A stretch of 64,000 nucleotides of DNA from Candidatus Eisenbacteria bacterium (GTDB lineage: Bacteria; Eisenbacteria; RBG-16-71-46; CAIMUX01; JAHJDP01). The position numbers and the translations under genes were made by a program. Below the pieces are notes generated by a model that had not been told where the DNA came from, made no database searches, and was given only the letters and a program-made list of their open reading frames with translations. Position 1 is the first letter of the stretch, and each line of letters begins with the position of its first letter. The stretch is from the NCBI GenBank assembly GCA_018831195.1, contig JAHJDP010000084.1:62001-126000 (forward strand). The letters run 5' to 3'. Below are positions 8,271-16,430 of this stretch, one piece after another.

Positions 8271-9796
8271 AGGCTCGGGAAGCGGGCGAGAAAAGCGATG
8301 ACGGGGGCCAGTTCTCTTGAATCGACGCATTCCCCGATCTTATGTGTGTTTTGTTCAATGCCCGGGCCGATACCGATCATGGCGGGGTGATGATAACTGC
8401 CGGAGGTGACCCAGCCTTTTCCCGGCGGCAGAGAGAAGCTGTAATCACTGACCGGGATGCAATAGCCGACGCCGTCCGTTGAAAAAACCCAGCGATCCAC
8501 ACGGGCCTTTTTGCGGAATAATCCGGTTTCACCGAATGGGTGAACGAGGGGCGACGCGACCTTTTCATAGGTTTCCACCGCTGTTTTTACAACAAGATGA
8601 TTCTCCGGGGTCGCCCAGCCGGGATAAATTTGAGGATTATTGGGCGCATATCCTCGCCAGGTTGGTTCGCAGTATATCGGTGCGTGAATATGAAGGTGGA
8701 GCCCCGCCTCGATGGCTCTCCTCACGGTCGACATTGATTTTACATCAGCCAGAGCCTCGATGGGATCTTCTCCCGCCGTCAAACGGCGGTCAAAACGGAA
8801 TGTGAAACGTTCGGGAACAGCGCAATCGCTGGGTGTTTGCAGGACGGCATCACTGGCTGTCCGGGTCCCGCGTCCCAGGAAAGGATCGTCACCGAATCCC
8901 TCGCCGCGCGCATGCCGGTCCGCCGCCTCCGCGATAATCGCGGCGCCGTATTCAAGAGGATTGCGCCCTTCCCATGGCATCGATCCATGGCATGACCTTC
9001 CCGTGATCTCGACCTCGATCTGCATCCGTCCCCGTTGTCCCCGGTAAAGTCCCAGGGCCCCCTTTTTCGCACACCCCGTTCCTTCGGTCAGCAGAACCAC
9101 GTCGGGTATCCGGCCCGAACCCATACCTGAAGTCTCTTTGAGGGGTACCTCATTGTGGAGGATATAGATCGGTCCGCCGCCGTCATTATCTTCTTCGGAC
9201 ACGGTTCCATAGGATTGGATGATGACACCACGCAGGGTTCCCTCGGAACGAAGTTCCCGGAGAATCTTTGCCGCGATGATTTGGCAGACCACGCCGCCCA
9301 ACTGATCAGCGGCGCCCCTGCCCCAGATTAAATGTGAACGTTCCTCTTCCGGCGGTAGATAGCCCAATTCCTGCGAGAGCACCGCCCAGTCAACCTGAGA
9401 TATATTTGTGAGTCCAAGATAGGGATCCAAGCCGCCGCCCAGAGATTCATGCCACCGCTGTCTCAATGCCTGAACGGTGTCGGTATGCCCGTCCATATAG
9501 ATGATGGTTTTTTCATCTTCCGGAATGCCGTCGGATGGATCATGGACTCTCCACCAGAGATTGCCGAAAGCGTCGCTGCCGACATCGGCGGGGCTCCGGA
9601 CGGCGCCGATCTCGAGAATACGCCTCCGAAAATACTCCAACCGCGGCCCCTCATGATTAGAAAGTCCACATTCAGGATCACCACCCTCAGCGATGGGCCG
9701 ATTGATATAGTCGTCGGGGATACGGATGGCCTCCTGGAGTATCTCGACGGCCAGAGATTTATACCGCTCCGCCAATTCAATAATTTTACCATCCAT
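8246..9796 (-). CDS. M20/DapE-family metallohydrolase, YgeY-like
   Basis: A 516-residue zinc-dependent hydrolase of the M20 peptidase/deacylase family. Visible site motifs are YMDGHTDTVQ, GRGAADQLGG (bridging aspartate), GTVSEEDNDGG (catalytic Glu pair) and HGSMPWEGRNP. It is the third gene of the minus arm (MFS, ygfK, ygeW, then this), the order typical of ygeY loci, where the protein is expected to hydrolyse an amide or carbamoyl bond of a purine-derived or ureido compound. It is longer than E. coli YgeY (about 400 residues), with extra sequence mainly in the middle and C-terminal parts. The ATG at 9796 lies 14 bases after ygeW, with AAGGGG just upstream. Confidence 0.85.
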   Translation of the reverse strand: MDGKIIELAERYKSLAVEILQEAIRIPDDYINRPIAEGGDPECGLSNHEGPRLEYFRRRILEIGAVRSPADVGSDAFGNLWWRVHDPSDGIPEDEKTIIYMDGHTDTVQALRQRWHESLGGGLDPYLGLTNISQVDWAVLSQELGYLPPEEERSHLIWGRGAADQLGGVVCQIIAAKILRELRSEGTLRGVIIQSYGTVSEEDNDGGGPIYILHNEVPLKETSGMGSGRIPDVVLLTEGTGCAKKGALGLYRGQRGRMQIEVEITGRSCHGSMPWEGRNPLEYGAAIIAEAADRHARGEGFGDDPFLGRGTRTASDAVLQTPSDCAVPERFTFRFDRRLTAGEDPIEALADVKSMSTVRRAIEAGLHLHIHAPIYCEPTWRGYAPNNPQIYPGWATPENHLVVKTAVETYEKVASPLVHPFGETGLFRKKARVDRWVFSTDGVGYCIPVSDYSFSLPPGKGWVTSGSYHHPAMIGIGPGIEQNTHKIGECVDSRELAPVIAFLARFPSLYRGALGS

Positions 9797-9810
9797 CTCT
9801 GTACCCCTTG

Positions 9811-10980
9811 TTAAATGTCGCTGGATAGTGCGGCAAGGTATTCAGTAAGCAATTCCTTCAGATCCGGCTCCTTGGCCGCGGCAAGCAAAGCCATAATAGC
9901 ATAGACCTTTTTATTCGCCTCGCGGGCAAGGTCAAACCGAAAGCGCTCCAATACGCCCCGGCTCACTTCAGCTCCAATATCTGCAGGCAGGCAATGCATG
10001 TAGAGGGCACCGCCCTTTGCGGTGGATTTCATCCGCCGCTCATCGCAAATCCAATCGGTGTGAAGGGCGTTCCTCTCCAGCGCCGCCGCTTCGATCCGCC
10101 GCAGCCCTTCATGATCTTTTCGGCGGTTGGCCTCGACCCGTTCCAGCATCAGGTCATAAGGCCCCCAACTTTTTGGATAAACAATATCGGCCTCGCTAAA
10201 AACTTCGTCCATGACGTTCGATTGTACAAAACTGCCACCGGCCGCCTTGGCATTGCTTTGCGCGGTGTCGAGGCATTCCGGCATCAATCCGTAACCCTCT
10301 GGGTGAGCCAGCCGGACATTCATACCGAACCGGGTTAATAAAGTAATCAAACCCTGAGGCACAGAAAGGGGCTTGGCGTAACTGGGAGAATAAGCCCAGC
10401 TGACGGCGATCGTTCTCCCCGAGAGTCCCTTTGGAAACTTTTCCCGGAGCCAGCAAAGATCGGCCAGCGTCTGCGTCGGGTGATCGATATCACACTGGAG
10501 ATTTACGATCGGCACAGCCCGCTGGCTGCCCACCGATTTGAGATAGTCATCGATTCCTTTCTTGGCATCCCGCATGAACCGGTTGCCCTCGCCGAGAATC
10601 AAATCATGGCGGATGCCCATGGCGTGGGCGTTCATTCCGAGCATGGCGCCCGTCTCTTCCGCCGTTTCTCCATGCGCGACCTGGGTCGTGGAACCATCCA
10701 CGATGACCGGATGAGCTCCAAGCCGCGCCGCGGCCCCCGCCCAACTTGACTTTGTGCGCGTGGAGCCGTCAAAGAAAAGGGCATAGGCGAGTTCGTCAGG
10801 GAAGAGCGGAAAAGAACATCCCTCGCGGTCGGCTTCTTCGAAGAACTCGATCAGCTGACAGAGTGTTTTTATCTCGCCAGTGGTCCAATCCTGCGTGAGG
10901 AGCATGCTGCGATGGGCCAGGCGCGAGAGGATCTTTTCATCGAGTTGGTCGATTTTTTTCAGTAAATAATCATAATCCAT
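9811..10980 (-). CDS. ygeW: Carbamoyltransferase YgeW
   Basis: A 389-residue aspartate/ornithine carbamoyltransferase-family protein. The carbamoyl-phosphate motif FDGSTRTKSSW and the late HCLPADI motif are both present, so it looks catalytically intact. The frame is open to 11004, but the ATG at 10980 has AAGGAG eight bases upstream and is preferred; it lies inside the last codons of ygfK (11-base overlap). YgeW homologues occur almost only with selenium-associated Mo-hydroxylase loci and are thought to use carbamoyl phosphate in purine or ureide breakdown, possibly releasing energy as ATP with a carbamate kinase. No carbamate kinase gene is seen in this window. Confidence 0.92.
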   Translation of the reverse strand: MDYDYLLKKIDQLDEKILSRLAHRSMLLTQDWTTGEIKTLCQLIEFFEEADREGCSFPLFPDELAYALFFDGSTRTKSSWAGAAARLGAHPVIVDGSTTQVAHGETAEETGAMLGMNAHAMGIRHDLILGEGNRFMRDAKKGIDDYLKSVGSQRAVPIVNLQCDIDHPTQTLADLCWLREKFPKGLSGRTIAVSWAYSPSYAKPLSVPQGLITLLTRFGMNVRLAHPEGYGLMPECLDTAQSNAKAAGGSFVQSNVMDEVFSEADIVYPKSWGPYDLMLERVEANRRKDHEGLRRIEAAALERNALHTDWICDERRMKSTAKGGALYMHCLPADIGAEVSRGVLERFRFDLAREANKKVYAIMALLAAAKEPDLKELLTEYLAALSSDI

Positions 10981-12886
10981 CTTTAGACTCCTTGATGTGA
11001 ACAAGGGTGTTTATGTAATTGATCCGACCTGTTTCCAGTAGAACCCGGCGGAAAAAATCCATAATGAAATAGGGCCTAAGGTCCAATTTCTCGGGAACGT
11101 TTCCTGAGATTGTGCCTTGGGGATGCGACGCCTGAAAGCGAATATTGAAACCTGTTCCAGAGAAAGAGACCCTGTCGCCGGTTTTTTCCAATCGGTATTC
11201 ACGGCCCGCGATGCGGCCGAGAACGGTCGTTGTCGCCGATCCGCCGGCAAGATAAAACGCGCTGGCGTGCCGGGATTCTCTCCAAGACGTTTCACTCCCG
11301 TAGAATGCCGGTTTCATGAATTGCGGGCCGCCGTCCTCCGGGCAAAAGACATCGCAATTTCCGCATTGATTGCAGAAATCGCCGAAAAGACCGATTTGAT
11401 GCTTTTCGGCCAGGGATCCAATCCCGGCGCTGGGGACTTCGGTTTCGCCGTCGGCAAAAGCAAACAAAGCGTTGTTGGGACAGACGGCGAGACAAATATC
11501 ACACGTCAAGCAATCAAAGAGTTCCAATTTGCGTTGAATTTTGCGAGGCGGCTTGTTGTTGCGTGTGTGTGAATAGCGGGAGTCGGCCGCAACCTGCTTT
11601 AAATAATATTCCGTATTCGCTGAAACGTCCCCCGAAGATCCCTCCGGAGCATAAGCCTTTTTTTTAAATTCATCCACTGTCGTCGCGCCCACGGCCTCCA
11701 TCCGGCGGTACAGTTCCCCGTAATAGAGCGGAAACCGCGAATAACCTCCGGGTTTTAAAAGATCGGTGCAAGCTGTAATCGGCTTCAGTCCGAGCGCGAC
11801 GGCATCGGGGAAATTTTTCCGGTCGATTCCCGCGGATAAAGAGATAGGGAAGCGGTCTCGAAATATTTTTCTGAAGCGGGAGATCAGCCGCATGGCCAGC
11901 GGGTGCAGCGGGGGGCCGGAAAGATAGGCGGTCTCTTCGCTTTCCGGAAGAGATGTGCCGGTGTTTTTAACGATGAGTGTATTTGTGAATTTTACACCGA
12001 GTTGAAGCCCCAGTTCGTCGGCCGTCCTTCCCAGCCGTTCCACCAAGTTGATAGCGCGGTCCCAGGAGAGATCGTCGTCAAAAGCCTCATCCCGTATGAT
12101 GATGCGCTCATATCCGAGTTGGTTATTGATCAACTCCCGGGTTTCGCGTTTGCCGAGAAGAGTGGGGTTGAACTTGATAACGCAATTCAGCCGGTACTCC
12201 CTAAAAAGAAAGTCGATGATGCTTTCGATCTCATCGGGCGGGCACCCGTGAAAGGTGCTGAGGGTCACGGAATCGGCAAGCCGATCCGGGACATCGAGTT
12301 CGGCATGATGTCTGAATTCCGCCGGAATGGACCGGCGGAAATAATCCGCCCGCGTTTTTGTGTTTAACATTCCATCAATGAAATTCCGGACCTTTCCACC
12401 GCTGATGCCCGCGAGATCATATCCGACGCTCAGATCGTAGAGCACCGGCCCGCGGTTCGGATCCTGGCTCCAGGGAGCGCTCTGTCTCAGCATCTCAATG
12501 AGCATGTATCCTTTGATATACTCATCGAGCGATTCGTCGAGACTCAGCTCCTGTGACCACTCGGTATTGAATCCGACAGTCCGCATGTCGATGCAGGGAC
12601 GGGACAGCTCCAATCGATCCATAACCTGGATCGTTTTAAGCTCCAAGATCCCCGCACCGGCGAGCCAGGCAAGAACGATATTCTGCGCCATCTGCGTATG
12701 CGGCCCTGCGGCGGGTCCCAGCGGGCTGGTCGCCCTGCGTCCGAAGTAGGAAATGGAAAGATCCATCCGCGGATGACTTTGTAAGGCCTTTCGCAGCGGC
12801 AGGCCAAAAACAGCTTGATCCCGTTCGCATTCTCGAAAGATGCGGGATACGAGGGCTTCAAATGGATAAGGTTTCAGCATCGCCAT
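10970..12886 (-). CDS. ygfK: YgfK-like oxidoreductase subunit, short form
   Basis: A 638-residue protein. The N-terminal two thirds resemble a dihydropyrimidine/dihydroorotate dehydrogenase-like TIM barrel (FGRRATSPLGPAAGPHTQMA near residue 48; TLSTFHGCPPDEIE). Two 4Fe-4S motifs follow, CLTCDICLAVCP (about 459) and CNQCGNCDVFCPEDGGP (about 504). E. coli YgfK, annotated as a putative selenate reductase subunit, is about 1030 residues and, as I recall, includes a GltD-like FAD/NAD(P) region. That part is absent here, so electrons must come from another protein. It sits between the MFS gene (58-base gap) and ygeW (overlap). A role reducing a purine-ring intermediate is inferred. Confidence 0.85.
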   Translation of the reverse strand: MAMLKPYPFEALVSRIFRECERDQAVFGLPLRKALQSHPRMDLSISYFGRRATSPLGPAAGPHTQMAQNIVLAWLAGAGILELKTIQVMDRLELSRPCIDMRTVGFNTEWSQELSLDESLDEYIKGYMLIEMLRQSAPWSQDPNRGPVLYDLSVGYDLAGISGGKVRNFIDGMLNTKTRADYFRRSIPAEFRHHAELDVPDRLADSVTLSTFHGCPPDEIESIIDFLFREYRLNCVIKFNPTLLGKRETRELINNQLGYERIIIRDEAFDDDLSWDRAINLVERLGRTADELGLQLGVKFTNTLIVKNTGTSLPESEETAYLSGPPLHPLAMRLISRFRKIFRDRFPISLSAGIDRKNFPDAVALGLKPITACTDLLKPGGYSRFPLYYGELYRRMEAVGATTVDEFKKKAYAPEGSSGDVSANTEYYLKQVAADSRYSHTRNNKPPRKIQRKLELFDCLTCDICLAVCPNNALFAFADGETEVPSAGIGSLAEKHQIGLFGDFCNQCGNCDVFCPEDGGPQFMKPAFYGSETSWRESRHASAFYLAGGSATTTVLGRIAGREYRLEKTGDRVSFSGTGFNIRFQASHPQGTISGNVPEKLDLRPYFIMDFFRRVLLETGRINYINTLVHIKESKDGL

Positions 12887-12944
12887 GATCCGTATATTGC
12901 CAGAATTACGGAAAAATGGGGAGGATAAAGTCCGATTCCGGAAT

Positions 12945-14147
12945 TTAGGAGCGGTGGAGGACGCTGCTTTTCGACGCGGAGGGTCCGTTAAGCGGAAGAC
13001 GCATGATAAAGGGACATCCGATCAGGGGCATGACGGCGCTGATTGTAAAGGCTGTTCGCATGCCGAAGGAATCACCCAGGCCGCCATAGATGATGACCAC
13101 CAACGCGCGAAGGCTGAAACTCATGGCCATGTAGATGCCGTTTGCCAAGGCGCGGTTCTCAGGATTCTGTTCTTGTACCATCGCCATAATGACGGGCGTC
13201 GTTGAAAGGGCCGTGAAGCCCATCAGCACAAGGCTCAGCAGGCGAAGCCATCCGCCGCTGAAGAGGAAGAGCATCATCAGGGGAGGTGTGGCCCCCAAGG
13301 AAAGAAAGAGGATGGCCCGGCGCCCTATCCGATCGCTCAAAGTCCCACCGAGCAGGGCGCCTGCGACACCGGCGCCCTCCAGTATCGAAAGGGATGCCCC
13401 CGCCGTCCAGAGATCGCTCCCTTGGTCAATGAGAAAGGTGGGAAGATAAATTGTGAGTGCTACCAGGGCGAAAGCGCGGGTGAAGACAATCGCCGAAAGC
13501 GGAAGCAGAAATGCCCTCATTGAGACAAGTGTCTGCCTCCAGGGGCGTCCCTCTCGCGCCGCGGCCGGGCGTTCAGGGATACGCCGCAATTTGTAAAAGA
13601 GCAGTATCGATATCGCCAGGCCGCCGGTCATCAACCAGGGTGTTCCATTAAGGGAGAGAACACCGACGGCGCTGACAATGATGATGGGTCCCAAGGTTCG
13701 GCCGAGTTCCCCACCGACCATCCAAAATCCCATCCCGCGGCCCAAATTGGATCCAGAGAGATGACCCGCGAGGACGGGACCGACGGCGTGAAGGCCGGCG
13801 GAGCTGATCCCTGCGAGGAGAAGGAGAAGGGCCAGCCAGCCGTACCCTGGGGCAATGCCGAGCAGGCTCATCAGGATGGCGGATAGAGCGGGAGTCAGAA
13901 TGACGAAATAGCGAAGACTGACACGATCGGCCAGATGCCCGATAAAGGGCTGCAACAGTGATGCGCCTTGAATAAAGACCGACAGCAAGCCGGCTTCCGT
14001 TCTTGAGAGGGCGAATTTTTGGATGAATGCAGGGAGCAGTGGTGGGAGAAAAGCGGTATAGGTGTCATGCAGTGCATGACCGGCGCTGATCGCCAATACA
14101 CCGCCTGAATCAAAGCGATCATTCTGGGTCTTGGATTCAACCGCCAT
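12945..14147 (-). CDS. MFS transporter, fosmidomycin-resistance (Fsr)-like
   Basis: A 400-residue, 12-helix major facilitator. The first segment (SAGHALHDTYTAFLPPLLPA) and the loop GHLADRVSLR resemble the Fsr subgroup, and a second half-repeat loop GGTLSDRIGRR is present. Fsr-type proteins are usually drug exporters. Here, however, the gene is the first in line before ygfK-ygeW-ygeY with a 58-base gap, so import of a purine or ureide, or export of an end product, is an equally reasonable inference. The sensor kinase gene upstream ends 67 bases before its start on the same strand. Confidence 0.8.
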   Translation of the reverse strand: MAVESKTQNDRFDSGGVLAISAGHALHDTYTAFLPPLLPAFIQKFALSRTEAGLLSVFIQGASLLQPFIGHLADRVSLRYFVILTPALSAILMSLLGIAPGYGWLALLLLLAGISSAGLHAVGPVLAGHLSGSNLGRGMGFWMVGGELGRTLGPIIIVSAVGVLSLNGTPWLMTGGLAISILLFYKLRRIPERPAAAREGRPWRQTLVSMRAFLLPLSAIVFTRAFALVALTIYLPTFLIDQGSDLWTAGASLSILEGAGVAGALLGGTLSDRIGRRAILFLSLGATPPLMMLFLFSGGWLRLLSLVLMGFTALSTTPVIMAMVQEQNPENRALANGIYMAMSFSLRALVVIIYGGLGDSFGMRTAFTISAVMPLIGCPFIMRLPLNGPSASKSSVLHRS

Positions 14148-14214
14148 GACCGGAGTTTACCCCTGGACGGTCTCAATCTCCAGCGCGATCGCCGGCAACG
14201 GTCCAAACAGGCAT

Positions 14215-16008
14215 TTAGGCGGCCATTTTCTCGCGGAATTCAAGGAAAGTGCTTAGTAATTCATGCTGCTGAACGGGTTTTGTCATGTGAACATAACTTC
14301 CGGTCCGGTTCAGCGCTCTGCTTCCCGGCCGCCTTAGCGATGAGGAAGAGAGGAGGATGGAAAGACCTGAGTGCAACATTCGTCCAAGGATGAAGTCGGG
14401 CAGTGAAATGCTCTGATCCCACATGATTTGATCATCCAGGATGAGCCCCTCAAAGGGCGCCCCCTCACGTTTTGCCTCCATCAGAACTTGAACGGCCTCG
14501 TCGGCGTTGGTTGCGGTAACCGTTTTCATTCCCCAATTTTTTGTGAGCTGGGAAAGGACACGAAGGGTCGTTTGGTTATCATCGACAATCAAAACAGAAC
14601 CTCCGGCAAGACAGTTCTTTGATCCGGCGTGCGATGTCGCCGGTGCATGCTTGTCGGCGGGAAGATCAAAAAAGAGATGGAATGTACTACCCAGGCCGGG
14701 TTCGCTGTCAACCCGGATTTCCCCGCCCATCAGGGCTGTGAGCTCTGTTGAAATTGTTAAGCCGAGCCCCGTTCCACCGAATTTTCTGGATATGGATCCA
14801 TCCGCCTGCGAGAAGGCGGAGAAAATTATTTGTTGGAGTTCCTGAGGAATTCCAATCCCCGAATCGATGACCTCGATGTGGTTGTGGACATGTCCATTGG
14901 GCAAAGCTTTGGAATGAAGCCGGACGAGTATCTCGCCTTTTTCAGTGAACTTTATTGCATTCCCCAATAAGTTTGTAAAAATCTGACCGATCCGGATAGG
15001 ATCGCCGACAATGCGAGAGGGTCCATCGGCATGGATTTCGATGATGAGTTCCAGGCCCTTTTGGTGTGCATTGATGGATAGGGATCGCGCCCTTTCCATG
15101 ATGCAATCTTCAAGGTCGAATACCTTGGAATCCAGTTGAAACTTCCCGACCTCGATCTTCGAAAGATCGAGGATATCATTGATGATGCTGAGGAGGCTGG
15201 AAGCGGAGGCTTTCACAAGCTTTAAGTATTCATATTGCTCTTCGGTCAGTTCAGTCGTCAAAGCGAGGTCCGTCATCCCCATAATGCCGTTCATTGGTGT
15301 CCGGATTTCATGACTCATATTGGCCAGGAATTGGCTTTTTGCGAGACTCGCCTCTTCCGCATTTGACTTTGCCCTCTCCAATTCCTGTGTTTTTATCTTC
15401 AACATGACATTTGCCTTCAAGGACCGCCAGTATTCTGCATTTTGCTTTGTCGTCTGGTAAAGGAGAAAAGAAGAATAAAGAATAACACAGAAAAAAATTG
15501 CAATCCCTTCATTTTCCATTGTCAGAAAACAAACAACGGCCAAGGGCGCCAGATAAATAATTAAAAAGGCGCGAATCAATCTGAGACTTGGCGACAGGGA
15601 GACGGATGCACCGGCGCACATGCCCGTCGAAATGATGACAACGAAGGTCGTGGTCCAGGAGATTTTGTATATGTAGGTGGCGAAACCTCCGAAGAGTCCC
15701 CACACGATACAAGAAAGATAGACGCCGGTGGAAAAGAGCCTTCGCCATAACTCGGGATTGGCGGGGTAGAGTCGTCGAAACCAGAGGGTGACACCAAGGC
15801 GGAAAGCCACAGTGAGACAGGTCGTGGCGATCAGAAGCCCCATCATGGTGGGGTGATCATGCATGAAAGGGGTGGCGAAGGGGATGAGGAATAGGAAGGA
15901 AATATAGAGAATAAATCCTGCGAAAGAGCGGTCGCGGAGTTCTTTGTCGGCCCGCCATTGAAGGGTCGCCTGGGCATTGAGCAACAAGGGTTGCTGGGGC
16001 TGGGGCAT
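14215..16008 (-). CDS. Membrane hybrid sensor histidine kinase
   Basis: The preferred start at 16008 has AAGGAG about 12 bases upstream; the frame is open to 16104 but the added residues look non-coding. The 597-residue protein has about six N-terminal membrane helices and a short coiled linker. A HisKA segment follows with SHEIRTPMNG (phosphoacceptor His), then a HATPase domain (DSGIGIP, FGGTGLGLTIS) and a C-terminal receiver domain beginning VLIVDDNQTT. The receiver has a likely acceptor Asp in LILDDQ and the TKP lysine but is divergent between them. No extracytoplasmic sensor domain is visible, so the membrane bundle probably senses. No cognate DNA-binding regulator is adjacent. Confidence 0.9.
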   Translation of the reverse strand: MPQPQQPLLLNAQATLQWRADKELRDRSFAGFILYISFLFLIPFATPFMHDHPTMMGLLIATTCLTVAFRLGVTLWFRRLYPANPELWRRLFSTGVYLSCIVWGLFGGFATYIYKISWTTTFVVIISTGMCAGASVSLSPSLRLIRAFLIIYLAPLAVVCFLTMENEGIAIFFCVILYSSFLLYQTTKQNAEYWRSLKANVMLKIKTQELERAKSNAEEASLAKSQFLANMSHEIRTPMNGIMGMTDLALTTELTEEQYEYLKLVKASASSLLSIINDILDLSKIEVGKFQLDSKVFDLEDCIMERARSLSINAHQKGLELIIEIHADGPSRIVGDPIRIGQIFTNLLGNAIKFTEKGEILVRLHSKALPNGHVHNHIEVIDSGIGIPQELQQIIFSAFSQADGSISRKFGGTGLGLTISTELTALMGGEIRVDSEPGLGSTFHLFFDLPADKHAPATSHAGSKNCLAGGSVLIVDDNQTTLRVLSQLTKNWGMKTVTATNADEAVQVLMEAKREGAPFEGLILDDQIMWDQSISLPDFILGRMLHSGLSILLSSSSLRRPGSRALNRTGSYVHMTKPVQQHELLSTFLEFREKMAA

Positions 16009-16430
16009 GCTCAACCGGACTCTCCTTGAAAACCTAAAAACGAATCTAGTATTCCTGTAATATCTTGTCTTACAATAAGTTACTAGAAAAAATAATGGTG
16101 GCAACTTTAGATACTTGCATCTATTCCGTTAAAGCATCTTATTTTTTCAAAGAAGGTTAGACCATCAAGACTCCCTCCAACAATGGGTGTGCTGAGCCTC
16201 TGGATGGACCTGTCATCCCGCTATCAATATGTCGGATACCAGCAGGGCGTCCCTTAGTGGAGATTTCGCAACGGATTCTCTGTCAAAGGGTTCGCAGCTC
16301 TTATCCGACCCGTGAAGAGGGATTTTCAGAAGGGCTGTCCTAGTGGATTTGGGCTCATTTCTCTTGCTATACTGCCGTTTCCACGCCTTCCCTTGGGGGG
16401 TATCTACCGGATCGATCCATGGAGGAGAAG
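16009..16430. other. Divergent intergenic region between sensor kinase and Xaa-Pro aminopeptidase
   Basis: This stretch of about 420 bases lies between two divergent genes. Its left part is AT-rich and holds the possible kinase promoter. In its right part a TATACT-like box lies near 16368, about 60 bases before the aminopeptidase, without a well-spaced -35 element. I see no convincing gene, RNA or repeat in it. Confidence 0.5.
16048..16075 (-). promoter_or_regulatory. Possible sigma-70 promoter of the sensor kinase gene
   Basis: Read on the minus strand, TTGTAA (16075-16070) and AATACT (16053-16048) are separated by 16 bases, about 40 bases upstream of the chosen ATG at 16008. The -10 is a close match and the -35 is weak, and the region is AT-rich. 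Prediction by eye only. Confidence 0.3.
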
